A DNA stretch of 64,000 bases from Microbacterium yannicii (lineage in GTDB: Bacteria; Actinomycetota; Actinomycetes; Actinomycetales; Microbacteriaceae). A program made the translations under genes and the position numbers. The notes under the pieces are model-generated. The model searched no databases. It saw only the letters and a list, made by a program, of their open reading frames with translations, and had not been told where the DNA came from. The DNA is taken from positions 124,001-188,000 of the forward strand of contig NZ_JAMXMB010000006.1 in NCBI RefSeq assembly GCF_024055635.1, given 5' to 3'. Numbering within the stretch: position 1 is the stretch's first letter; each line of letters starts with the position of its first letter. Shown one piece after another: positions 8,317 through 16,741 of this stretch.

Positions 8317-10170
8317 CTACTGGTCGGTCTCCTTCTCACGGTTCTTCGCCGGCTTGGTGCCGGCCTCGGGCTCGGGCACGATCACATTCGAGGGGCGCAC
8401 CGGCACCTCGCTGTTCCTGCCGTCGTCGATGGGCGTGTGCGGCGCGTCCGGCACACCGGCGCGCTCGTGGGCACCCTGCAGCTCGAGATCCTCTTCCTCG
8501 GCGATGTGGCCGAGCTCGTGGTGCTGGTGAGCCAGTGCCGCGTCGAGCTCGCCCTGCGAGACCGGCGTGAGGCGGTCTTCGAAGAACCAGCGCGAGATCG
8601 AGGCCCGCACGTTCTCGTGCCAGGGGATGCGACCCTTGGCGTTCGGGCGCACGACGAGCGGCTCGTAGGTGTCGAAGTCGGCGAGCTTGAAGCGCTCGTA
8701 CTCGTCGACGGGCTGGTGGACCTCGATGTACTCGCCGCCGGGGAGACGGACGATGCGGCCCGACTCGTAGCCGTGCAGGACGATCTCGCGATCCTTCTTC
8801 TGGAGCGCGACGCAGATCCGCTTCGTCACGAAGTACGCGATGATCGGGCCGATGATCAGCAGCGCCTGCAGCGTGTGGATCACGCCCTCCATCGTCAGCC
8901 AGAAGTGCGTGGCGATGATGTCGGAGGACGCAGCGGCCCACATGACGGCGTAGAACGTGACGCCGGCAGCGCCGATCGCCGTGCGGGTGGCGGCGTTGCG
9001 CGGACGCTGCGCGATGTGGTGCTCGCGCTTGTCGCCGGTCACCCACGCCTCGATGAACGGGTAGATCAGGACCAGCACGATGAAGATGCCGATGACGATG
9101 AGCGGCACCAGGATGTTGAACGACCACGTGCGGTCGAGGAACACGACCTCCCACCCGGGCGGGATCAGGCGCAGCATGCCGTCGGCGAAGCCGATGTACC
9201 AGTCGGGCTGGGTGCCCGCCGACACGGGGGACGGGTCGTACGGGCCGTAGTTCCAGATCGGGTTGATCGTGAACAGCGATGCGATGAGCACGATCACGCC
9301 GAACGTGATGAACAGGAAGCCGCCCATCTTCGACATGTAGACCGGCATCATCGGGTAGCCGACGACGACGCTGTTGGTGCGCCCCGCGCCCGCGAACTGG
9401 GTGTGCTTGTTGATCACCATCAGCATGAGGTGGACCACGAGCAGTCCGACGAGGATCGCCGGCAGCAGCAGGATGTGCAGCGTGTACAGACGGCCGACGA
9501 TCGCCGAGCCCGGGAACTCGCCGCCGAACAGCAGGAACGAGGTCCAGGTGCCGATCAGCGGGATGCCCTTGATGATGCCGTCGATGATGCGGAGGCCGTT
9601 GCCCGAGAGCACATCGTCAGGCAGCGAGTAGCCGGTGAAGCCCTCGCCCATAGCGAGGATGAACAGGATGAAGCCGATCACCCAGTTCAGCTCGCGCGGC
9701 TTGCGGAACGCGCCCGTGAAGAACACGCGCAGCATGTGCACGCCGATGCCGGCCACGAAGACCAGGGCGGCCCAGTGGTGGATCTGGCGAACCAGCAGGC
9801 CGCCGCGCAGGTCGAACGAGATCTCGAGGGTCGACGCCATGGCGGCCGACATCTCGATGCCGCGCATCGGGAGGTACGCCCCGTTGTAGTGGGTCTCGAC
9901 CATCGACGCCTGGAAGAAGAACGTGAGGAAGGTACCCGTCAGCAGGATGACGACGAACGCCCAGAGCGCGATCTCGCCGAGCATGAACGACCAGTGGTCG
10001 GGGAAGATCTTGCGGCCGAGCTCCTTGACGAAGCCCGAGAGGCTCGTGCGCTCGTCGATGTAGTTCGCGGTGGCGCCGATGAAGCGCCCGCCGAGGGGCT
10101 TGTCGCGCCCGTTCGGCGACACGGGTGCACCGGGAGCCTCAGGCTGCTCGGTGACGGTTGAGGTGCTCAA
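8317..10170 (-). CDS. qcrB: Cytochrome bc1 complex cytochrome b subunit
   Basis: Quinol-oxidising subunit with two b hemes. The chosen start is a TTG at 10170, giving 617 residues (beginning STSTVTEQPE); it overlaps the qcrA stop by four bases (TTGA), and the frame upstream has no homologous sequence. Actinobacterial features are the eight-helix core, HHWAALVFVAGIGVHM with heme histidines, and a long hydrophilic C-terminal extension of about 150 residues with acidic and proline-rich stretches. It forms a supercomplex with the aa3 oxidase encoded a few kb to the left. Confidence 0.96.
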   Translation of the reverse strand: MSTSTVTEQPEAPGAPVSPNGRDKPLGGRFIGATANYIDERTSLSGFVKELGRKIFPDHWSFMLGEIALWAFVVILLTGTFLTFFFQASMVETHYNGAYLPMRGIEMSAAMASTLEISFDLRGGLLVRQIHHWAALVFVAGIGVHMLRVFFTGAFRKPRELNWVIGFILFILAMGEGFTGYSLPDDVLSGNGLRIIDGIIKGIPLIGTWTSFLLFGGEFPGSAIVGRLYTLHILLLPAILVGLLVVHLMLMVINKHTQFAGAGRTNSVVVGYPMMPVYMSKMGGFLFITFGVIVLIASLFTINPIWNYGPYDPSPVSAGTQPDWYIGFADGMLRLIPPGWEVVFLDRTWSFNILVPLIVIGIFIVLVLIYPFIEAWVTGDKREHHIAQRPRNAATRTAIGAAGVTFYAVMWAAASSDIIATHFWLTMEGVIHTLQALLIIGPIIAYFVTKRICVALQKKDREIVLHGYESGRIVRLPGGEYIEVHQPVDEYERFKLADFDTYEPLVVRPNAKGRIPWHENVRASISRWFFEDRLTPVSQGELDAALAHQHHELGHIAEEEDLELQGAHERAGVPDAPHTPIDDGRNSEVPVRPSNVIVPEPEAGTKPAKNREKETDQ

Positions 10171-11246
10171 TGACGCTCCCAGAAGCTCGGGCCGACGGGC
10201 TCGTTGAAGTCGCTCCTCGCGATGAGGTAGCCCTCGTCGTCGACGGTGATGGGCAGCTGCGGCAGCGGACGCGCGGCCGGGCCGAAGATGACCTTGGCGT
10301 GATCCGTGACGTCGAACTGCGACTGGTGGCAGGGGCACAGCAGGTGATGCGTCTGCTGCTCATACAGCGCCACCGGGCAGCCGACGTGGGTGCAGACCTT
10401 GGAGTAGGCGACGATGCCGTTGTAGGACCACTCCTTGCGCTCCTCCGACTCCACCAGATCCTCCGGCAGCAGGCGGACGAGAAGCACGATGGCCTTGGCC
10501 TTCTCTTCGAGGTAGCCCTCGCTGTGCGACACCGCGGCCAGGGCCTCGGGGATGACGTGCACGGCGGAGCCGAGGGTGAGGTCGGCGGCGCGGATGGGCT
10601 CGCCCGAGGGGTCGTGCGCCAGGCGCATGCCCTTCTTCCACATGGTGTGCTCGAGGAGGTACACGGGGTCGCCCGCGTGCGGCTTCTCGGGAGAATCGAA
10701 CGGCGCGAGGCCGCGGAACAGCACGACGCCCGGGACGACCGAAGCCACGAGGGCGGCGATCATCGAGTTGCGGACCATGACACGGCGCCCGAAGCCGGAC
10801 TCCTCGTTCGCGTCTGCGAACGCCTGGATCGCGGCCTCACGGGTCGTGTCGCGGCCGCGCGTGGCGTGCCGGGGCTCGACGAACTCCTTGTCGGACACGA
10901 CGGCCTTCGACCAGTGGATCGCGGCGACGCCGATGGCCAGCAGCGCGAGCGCGATGCCGAGTCCGATGAAGAGGTTGTTGTTGCGGATGTCGACGATCCG
11001 CCCGCTCTCGATCGGGAACAGCATGTACGCCGCGATGGCCCAGATGCTGCCGGCGATCGAGAGGTAGAAGAGCGTGTAGACGCCGCGCACGGCGCGCTTC
11101 ATCGAAGCGGGGTCCTGGTCGGTCATCCGCTCGCGGTGCGGGGGGAGGCCAGGGTTGTGCACCGGGTCGGGGACCGCGACGGCGAGCCCGGGGGAGGGCT
11201 TCCAGGAAGCCCTCTCGTGCTCGAGCGGGTCGTCCTCGTGGGCCAT
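10167..11246 (-). CDS. qcrA: Cytochrome bc1 complex Rieske iron-sulfur subunit
   Basis: Rieske 2Fe-2S subunit, 359 residues, in the actinobacterial form with three N-terminal membrane segments (around YTLFYLSIAGSIWAIAAYML, LFIGLGIALALLAIGVAAI and MIAALVASVVPGVVLF). The cluster ligands are C285 and H287 in CTHVGCP and C304 and H307 in CPCHQSQFD, with C290 and C306 forming the structural disulfide. The C-terminal fold ends in RPLPQLPITVDDEGY. It is second in ctaE-qcrC-qcrA-qcrB and overlaps qcrB. Confidence 0.97.
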   Translation of the reverse strand: MAHEDDPLEHERASWKPSPGLAVAVPDPVHNPGLPPHRERMTDQDPASMKRAVRGVYTLFYLSIAGSIWAIAAYMLFPIESGRIVDIRNNNLFIGLGIALALLAIGVAAIHWSKAVVSDKEFVEPRHATRGRDTTREAAIQAFADANEESGFGRRVMVRNSMIAALVASVVPGVVLFRGLAPFDSPEKPHAGDPVYLLEHTMWKKGMRLAHDPSGEPIRAADLTLGSAVHVIPEALAAVSHSEGYLEEKAKAIVLLVRLLPEDLVESEERKEWSYNGIVAYSKVCTHVGCPVALYEQQTHHLLCPCHQSQFDVTDHAKVIFGPAARPLPQLPITVDDEGYLIARSDFNEPVGPSFWERH

Positions 11247-11283
11247 GCTGCTCCTCGTCAGTGTTGCGTGTGTCGTACGTAGA

Positions 11284-12087
11284 TCAGTTGGACTTCGCCG
11301 TGATCCACACGGTGATGGCGATCAGCGAACCGATCCCGAAGATCCAGATGAAGAGGCCCTCCGAGACGGGGCCCAGCGAGCCGAGCGTGAATCCGCCCGC
11401 CGACTCGTTGTCCTGCAGGTAGAGCAGGTAGGTGATGACGTCGCGCTTCTCTTCGGTGGTCAGCGTCATGTCGTTGAACACCGGCATGTTCTGCGGGCCC
11501 GTGACCATGGCCGCGTACATGTTGAGGGGACTCGTCGTGTGCAGGTTCGGCGCGTACTTGCCTTCGGTGAGCGCACCGCCGGCGCCGGCGACGTTGTGGC
11601 ACATCGCGCAGTTGATGCGGAAGAGCTCGCCGCCTTCAGAGGCGCTGCCGCCGCCGTCGAGGACTTCGTCGTCGGGGTAGGTCGGGCCGGGCGCGATCGA
11701 CTGCACGTAGGCGCCGACGGCCGCGATCTGCTCCTCGGTGAACTGCGCCGGCTTCTGCGGCGCCTGGGGCCCCTGCATCTGCAGCGGCATGCGACCGGTG
11801 CTCATCTGGAAGTGCACCGCGAGCTCACCGACGCCGTACAGCGACGGGCCGTCCTCGGTGCCCTGCACGTTCAGGCCGTGGCAGGTGGCGCAGTTCGCCT
11901 GGAACAGCTTCTTGCCGTCCTCCACCGTGAGCGCGGAGTTCGTCACCGTCTCGGGGGTCGTCGCCGCCATCGCGGCGGATGCCCCGGCGTAGACGCCGCC
12001 GGTGATGAGCAGGCCGATGCCGATCAGTGCGGCTGCGGCCCAGGGGCTGCGGCGGCCTTTTGAGCGGCGCGTGGTCTCTCGTGCCAT
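11284..12087 (-). CDS. qcrC: Cytochrome bc1 complex diheme cytochrome c subunit
   Basis: Diheme c-type cytochrome of 267 residues that carries electrons internally from the Rieske centre to CuA, replacing a soluble cytochrome c. A signal or anchor helix is at residues ~17-40. Two CxxCH motifs are present: C66-H70 (CATCH; C66, C69, H70) and C160-H164 (CAMCH; C160, C163, H164). A second membrane anchor lies near the C-terminus (LFIWIFGIGSLIAITVWI). It lies 20 bases downstream of ctaE and 37 bases upstream of qcrA. Confidence 0.96.
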   Translation of the reverse strand: MARETTRRSKGRRSPWAAAALIGIGLLITGGVYAGASAAMAATTPETVTNSALTVEDGKKLFQANCATCHGLNVQGTEDGPSLYGVGELAVHFQMSTGRMPLQMQGPQAPQKPAQFTEEQIAAVGAYVQSIAPGPTYPDDEVLDGGGSASEGGELFRINCAMCHNVAGAGGALTEGKYAPNLHTTSPLNMYAAMVTGPQNMPVFNDMTLTTEEKRDVITYLLYLQDNESAGGFTLGSLGPVSEGLFIWIFGIGSLIAITVWITAKSN

Positions 12088-12107
12088 GTCGGGTTACAGC
12101 TCCGCTC

Positions 12108-12749
12108 TCACTTGAGGAAGTAGATGACGAGGAAGAGGGCGATCCAGACGACGTCGACGAAGTGCCAGTAGTACGACACGACGATCGAGGAGGTCATCTC
12201 CTTGCGCCCGAAGTTCTTGACGGCGTACGCGCGACCGATCACGAGGAGGAAGGCGATGAGGCCGCCGGTGACATGAAGGGCGTGGAACCCGGTGGTGAGG
12301 TAGAAGGCCGACGCGTAGGAGTTGGCGCTGATCGGCATGCCCTCGGTGACGAGCTGGGCGTACTCCCACACCTGGCCCGAGACGAAGATCGCGCCGAGCG
12401 CGAAGGTGAGCCAGAACCACTCGACCATGCCCCAGCCGAGCCAGCCGCGCTCCTTCAGCGAGTAGGGCTGGAAGCGCTCGGCGGCGAACACGCCCATCTG
12501 GCAGGTCACGGACGACAGCACGAGGATGATCGTGTTGGCCGTCGCGTAGGGGATGTTCAGCAGCTGCGTCTCCTGCGCCCACAGTTCGGGCGAGGTGCTG
12601 CGCAGGGTGAAGTAGATCGCGAACAGGCCCGCGAAGAACATCACCTCGCTGCCGAGCCACACGATGGTTCCGACAGCAACCGGATCCGGCCGCTTGACGG
12701 ACCGCATGGCCTGGGAGTAGGTCGCTGTCGAGGTCGTCACGCTCCCCAT
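12108..12749 (-). CDS. ctaE: Cytochrome c oxidase subunit III
   Basis: Integral membrane subunit stabilising the oxidase core, up to 213 residues and five helices, with [18 protein letters not shown] and the C-terminal [12 protein letters not shown] signature. The start is ambiguous. The ATG at 12749 has no ribosome-binding site, and it overlaps a CATAAT -10-like box (12754-12749); the GTG at 12740 sits seven bases after that box and could be a leaderless start giving 210 residues. First gene of ctaE-qcrC-qcrA-qcrB and divergent from trpD. Confidence 0.95.
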   Translation of the reverse strand: MGSVTTSTATYSQAMRSVKRPDPVAVGTIVWLGSEVMFFAGLFAIYFTLRSTSPELWAQETQLLNIPYATANTIILVLSSVTCQMGVFAAERFQPYSLKERGWLGWGMVEWFWLTFALGAIFVSGQVWEYAQLVTEGMPISANSYASAFYLTTGFHALHVTGGLIAFLLVIGRAYAVKNFGRKEMTSSIVVSYYWHFVDVVWIALFLVIYFLK

Positions 12750-12936
12750 TATGGCCGATTCAGGGCCGCGATTTTCGCATCGGAGGGCATGTCTTCGGCC
12801 GTGCGGGAACTTAGGGGAGCCTAAGAGGACGCTGCGACTCTGCCGTGAACACGTGGTGAAGACGCAGAATCGCCCGACGTGGGACGCCGTGTCACGAAAA
12901 CGTTCCGATTCGTGCGCGCGGCTAGGCTTCTCGGTT

Positions 12937-13998
12937 ATGGCGGAGCTGTACACCTGGCCGGGAATCCTCACCACACTGCTCGAGCGGCGCGATCTCAGCG
13001 TCTCGGAGTCGACGTGGGCGATGCGCCAGATCATGTCGGGCAGCGCGACGCCGTCCCAGCTGGGCGGATTCCTGGTCGCGCTGCGCGCCAAGGGCGAGAC
13101 CGTCGACGAGATCGTCGGCTTCCGCGATGCGATCCTCGAGGCCGCCCTGCCCCTTCCCGTGGACGCCGCGGTGCTCGACATCGTCGGCACCGGCGGCGAT
13201 CGCTTCGGCACGGTCAACGTCTCGACCATGGCGGCACTCGTGGCCGCGGCATCCGGGATCCCCGTCGTCAAGCACGGCAACCGGGCCGCGAGCTCGTCGT
13301 CGGGCTCGTCGGACGTGCTCGGCGCCCTCGGCATCGACCTCGCGCTGTCACCGGACGCGGTGGCCGAGACCCTCTCGCGGGCGGGCATCACGTTCGCGTT
13401 CGCCGCGGCGTTCCACCCCGGCTTCAAGCACGCCGGCGCGACGCGGAGCGAACTCGGCGTGCCGACGGTGTTCAACTTCCTCGGACCGCTGTGCAACCCG
13501 GCCCGCGCCGAGGCGAACGCCGTCGGCGTCGCGCACCTCGACAGGGTGCCGCTCATCACCGGCGTGTTCCAGACGCGTGGTGCGACGGCGCTGGTGTTCC
13601 GCGGCGACGACGGGCTCGACGAGCTGACCACGACCGGACACAGCCGCCTGTGGGAGGTGAGCCGGGGGGACATCCACGAGCACGACCTCGACCCGCGCGA
13701 TCTCGGCATCCCGCTGGCCGACATCGACGACCTCCTCGGCGGTGATCCCGCGCACAACGCCGCTGTCGTGCACCGCGTGCTCGGCGGCGAGCAGGGGGCG
13801 GTCCGCGACATCGTGCTGCTGAACGCGGCGGCCGGGATCGTGGCCTATCGGCTGTTCCGCGACGCCACGGAGGTGCAGCGGCCGATCCTCGAGCGCCTCG
13901 CCGAGGCGCGCGACGACGCGGCCGCGGCGATCGACTCGGGTGCAGCCACTGCCACACTCGAGCGCTGGGTGCAGGCGACGAAGGCGCTCGCGGGCTGA
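12937..13998 (+). CDS. trpD: Anthranilate phosphoribosyltransferase
   Basis: Transfers phosphoribose from PRPP to anthranilate in tryptophan synthesis. It is 353 residues with [17 protein letters not shown] (PRPP binding), [15 protein letters not shown] and the HPGFKHAG segment. No other trp gene is adjacent, which is usual for trpD beside the respiratory genes in this group. A TAGGCT -10 box at 12923-12928 ends eight bases before the ATG and there is no ribosome-binding site, so translation is probably leaderless. The shared spacer with ctaE is 187 bases. Confidence 0.96.
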   Translation: MAELYTWPGILTTLLERRDLSVSESTWAMRQIMSGSATPSQLGGFLVALRAKGETVDEIVGFRDAILEAALPLPVDAAVLDIVGTGGDRFGTVNVSTMAALVAAASGIPVVKHGNRAASSSSGSSDVLGALGIDLALSPDAVAETLSRAGITFAFAAAFHPGFKHAGATRSELGVPTVFNFLGPLCNPARAEANAVGVAHLDRVPLITGVFQTRGATALVFRGDDGLDELTTTGHSRLWEVSRGDIHEHDLDPRDLGIPLADIDDLLGGDPAHNAAVVHRVLGGEQGAVRDIVLLNAAAGIVAYRLFRDATEVQRPILERLAEARDDAAAAIDSGAATATLERWVQATKALAG

Positions 13999-14091
13999 GG
14001 CGGGTCCGCCGCTGCGCGGCGCGCTCTCTTCCGCCGCACCGGCGGGCGCCGATAGCGTGTGCCACGACGCACCCGTGAACGAGGAGGACCC

Positions 14092-14580
14092 ATGAGCGTG
14101 GAAGAGCCCCGTACCGCCGACGTGATCGAGCCGCCCGAGAAGAAGGTCGGCCTGGTGAAGGCGATCGGCATCCTCGGGATCGTGGGCGGCATCCTGCTGA
14201 TCCTGGTCGGTGTGATCGCGTGGATCGGCGTCACCAACCAGCTGACGGCCGAGAACATCACGATCCCCGACGACGCGGCGGCGTTCCAGGGTCAGCAGGT
14301 CACCGGCCCGTTCACCGCATTCGTGCAGGCCGACATCATCAACCATCACGCGCTCGAGGCATCCGACGGCAAGACCTACGCCGAGCTCGACCAGGACGAC
14401 CCGGTGCGCGCGACGGTGATGCAGGCATCGTTCCTGCGCGCCTCGCTGTTCACCTCGGTCGTCGCGTACGGCGTCGCCCTGTTCGCGGCCGGCATGGGCG
14501 TGCTCGCGATCCTCTTCGGCTGGGCGATCCACCGACTCGCGAGCGTGCCGGTGGTGATCAAGCGGGCGAACGTCGTCTGA
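14092..14580 (+). CDS. Two-TM membrane protein, function unknown
   Basis: A 162-residue actinobacterial membrane protein. One helix lies at about residues 22-45 and one at about 122-145, and between them is an extracytoplasmic loop with ENITIPDDAAAF and NHHALEASDGKTYAELD. Homologues are often labelled aromatic ring-opening dioxygenase LigA in databases, but nothing here resembles a dioxygenase, so that name should not be copied. The start has a GAGGAGG site at 14081-14087, and a TAGCGT -10 box lies at 14053-14058. Confidence 0.85.
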   Translation: MSVEEPRTADVIEPPEKKVGLVKAIGILGIVGGILLILVGVIAWIGVTNQLTAENITIPDDAAAFQGQQVTGPFTAFVQADIINHHALEASDGKTYAELDQDDPVRATVMQASFLRASLFTSVVAYGVALFAAGMGVLAILFGWAIHRLASVPVVIKRANVV

Positions 14581-14599
14581 CCAGGCGGCCGCACACGCC

Positions 14600-15595
14600 G
14601 TGAACCCCCACGACGCCCTCACCGAGATCGCGACGCTCCTCGAGCGGGAGCGGTCGTCGCGGTACAAGTCGAAGGCCTTCCGGGCGGCCGCGGACGCCAT
14701 CGAGGGACTCACCGACGCAGAGCTGCGGGATTCCGCCGCACTGCGGCGGCGCAAGGGCATCGGCGAGTCCACCTTCGCGGTGATCCAGCAGGCGCTGGCC
14801 GGCGACGTGCCCGGCTACCTGGTCGATCTGCGCGAGCGTGCGGGCGTGCAGCGCGCCTCGACGCTGCGCCCGCTCCTGCGGGGCGACCTGCACGCCCACA
14901 GCGACTGGTCCGACGGCCTGACCTCCATCGATCTCATGGTCGAGGCCGCCCGCGCGCTCGGCCACGAGTACCTCGCGCTCACCGACCACTCGCCGCGGCT
15001 GCGCGTGGCGAACGGGCTCTCGTCGGAGCGGCTGCGCGCGCAGCTCGACGTGGTCGCGGGGATGAGCGGTGACGGTTTCACGCTGCTGTCGGGGATCGAG
15101 GTCGACATCCTGGAGGACGGCTCGCTGGACCAGGAGCCCGAGATGCTCGATCGGCTGGACGTGGTCGTCGCCTCCGCCCACTCGAAGCTGCGGATGGAGC
15201 GCGGGCCGATGACGCGACGGCTGGTGGCCGCGGTGTCGGATCCGCACACCGATGTGCTCGGCCACGTCACCGGACGCCTCGTCGAGGGCTCCCGCGGCAC
15301 GAGGCCGCCGTCGACCTTCGACGCGCGGGCGGTGTTCGAGGCGTGCGAAGCGCACGGCGTGGCAGTCGAGATCAACTCCCGGCCCGAGCGTCAGGACCCG
15401 CCCGATGAGCTGATGACCCTCGCGCTGGAGATCGGATGCCTCTTCTCGATCGATTCGGACGCGCATGCGCCTGGGCAGCTGTCGCTGCTCGACTACGGCG
15501 CGGAGCGGGCCGAGCGGCTCGGAGTGCCACCGGAGCGGATCGTGACGACCTGGCCTCTGTCGCGGCTGCGAGAGTGGACCGGACGCGACCGCTGA
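14600..15595 (+). CDS. PHP-domain protein with DNA polymerase X-like N-terminal domain
   Basis: 331 residues in two parts. Residues ~1-85 resemble the 8-kDa/helix-hairpin-helix domain of family X polymerases (RYKSKAFRAAADAIEGL, then RRRKGIGESTF). Residues ~93-330 form a PHP metal-dependent phosphoesterase with GDLHAHSDWSDG, LALTDHSPR, LLSGIEVDIL, SAHSKLRM and SIDSDAHA, all containing metal-binding residues. The polymerase palm that joins these parts in full bacterial Pol X is absent. GTG start, 19 bases after the preceding gene. A DNA-end-processing phosphatase or nuclease is plausible; histidinol phosphatase is less likely given the N-terminal domain. Confidence 0.88.
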   Translation: MNPHDALTEIATLLERERSSRYKSKAFRAAADAIEGLTDAELRDSAALRRRKGIGESTFAVIQQALAGDVPGYLVDLRERAGVQRASTLRPLLRGDLHAHSDWSDGLTSIDLMVEAARALGHEYLALTDHSPRLRVANGLSSERLRAQLDVVAGMSGDGFTLLSGIEVDILEDGSLDQEPEMLDRLDVVVASAHSKLRMERGPMTRRLVAAVSDPHTDVLGHVTGRLVEGSRGTRPPSTFDARAVFEACEAHGVAVEINSRPERQDPPDELMTLALEIGCLFSIDSDAHAPGQLSLLDYGAERAERLGVPPERIVTTWPLSRLREWTGRDR

Positions 15596-15638
15596 GCTCC
15601 CCGAGGATCAGGGCTGTCGCAGCCGCGTCCGGCCGGCG

Positions 15639-15950
15639 TCACTGCGCCGCGTTGGCGCGGAGAACCTCCAGCCGCGCGCGGTACTCCGTCTCGTCGATGT
15701 CGCCCTGGGCGAAGCGCTCGGCGAGGGTGGTCTCGGCCCGGCGCGCCGGCGTCCGCCCGTACGGGCCGTAGCCGTTCTCGGCGGCATTGCGGCGCCAGCG
15801 ACGCCCGAAGACGCCGAACAGCAGGGCGATGAGCCCGATCCAGAACAGCGGGATCAGCAGGAACCACCATCCGAAGCCCCACGGGCCGATGGGGTGCGCG
15901 GCGACGATCCCTGAGCCGGCTTCGAGTGCGGTGGCGAGTGCAGTGGACAT
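15639..15950 (-). CDS. Small SHOCT-domain membrane protein
   Basis: 103 residues. One strong membrane helix (GWWFLLIPLFWIGLIALLFGVF) is followed by a basic RRWRR stretch. The C-terminal ~30 residues form a SHOCT motif (AERFAQGDIDETEYRARLEVL), a short domain often found at protein ends and thought to aid oligomerisation. The ATG at 15950 is supported by AGAGAGGAA upstream. Function unknown. It lies 128 bases downstream of the response regulator on the same strand. Confidence 0.85.
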   Translation of the reverse strand: MSTALATALEAGSGIVAAHPIGPWGFGWWFLLIPLFWIGLIALLFGVFGRRWRRNAAENGYGPYGRTPARRAETTLAERFAQGDIDETEYRARLEVLRANAAQ

Positions 15951-16078
15951 GCGGGTTCCTCTCTCGGGCCGGCCGCGCCGGATGGGCGACCGGATGCCTC
16001 GAGTCAACGCGGGACGCGGCATCCGCGAATCTGCCCGGGGGAGTGAGTCCGACTGCTCTTGCGGGAGTACTCCGTGCT

Positions 16079-16741
16079 CTATGCGGGCCCTGAGCCGACC
16101 AGACCGGACTCGTACGCGACGATGACGAGGCGCACCCGGTCGCGTGCCGAGAGCTTCTGCATGATGCGCGAGACGTGGGTCTTCGCCGTGAGGGGTGAGA
16201 GGAACAGGCGGGCCCCGATCTCGTCGTTCGTGAGTCCCTGGGCCACCAGTCGCAGCACCTCGACCTCGCGGTCTGTGAGCGGCGCGAGCAGCTGCGGATC
16301 GGCGACGGCGCGCAGCTGGGGTGCCACGCGATCGAGCAGCGTCCGGGTGACGCCGGGGGAGAGCAGCGCATCGCCGGCCGCGACGGCACGGACGGCGCGG
16401 ATGAGCTCCGCGGGCTCGGTGTCTTTCACGAGGAACCCGCTCGCGCCGGCGAGCACCGCGCGGACCACGTACTCGTCGAGCTCGAACGTGGTCACGATGA
16501 CCACGCGCACGCCTGTGAGCGCGGGGTCGGCGGCGATCCGCTCCGCCGCCCACAGCCCGTCGCCGTCGGGCATGCGGATGTCGACGAGGGCGACGTCGAC
16601 CGGAGTGTCGCGGAGAGCCGTGAGCAGCTGCTGTCCGCTGGATGCCTCGGCGACGACCTCGATGTCGGGCTCGGAGTCGAGCAGGGCGCGGAAGCCGCCG
16701 CGCACGAGCTGGTGGTCATCGGCCAACGCGACGCGGATCAT
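16079..16741 (-). CDS. Response regulator, NarL/FixJ (LuxR-type HTH) family
   Basis: 220 residues. The receiver domain has an acidic pocket in ALADDH, phosphoacceptor D54 in LVDIRMPDG, the conserved Thr in VIVTTFE and Lys in FLVKDTEP. The C-terminal LuxR helix-turn-helix includes LTDREVEVLRLVAQGLTNDEIG and LSPLTAKTHVSRIM. The ATG at 16741 overlaps the stop of the upstream kinase by four bases (ATGA), which is why it is preferred to the ATG at 16756. It is the cognate partner of that kinase; the targets are not identifiable. Confidence 0.94.
   Translation of the reverse strand: MIRVALADDHQLVRGGFRALLDSEPDIEVVAEASSGQQLLTALRDTPVDVALVDIRMPDGDGLWAAERIAADPALTGVRVVIVTTFELDEYVVRAVLAGASGFLVKDTEPAELIRAVRAVAAGDALLSPGVTRTLLDRVAPQLRAVADPQLLAPLTDREVEVLRLVAQGLTNDEIGARLFLSPLTAKTHVSRIMQKLSARDRVRLVIVAYESGLVGSGPA

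Noticed and set aside
14092-14580. Ring-opening dioxygenase (LigA) function
   Set aside because: The product is a small two-helix membrane protein without dioxygenase motifs.
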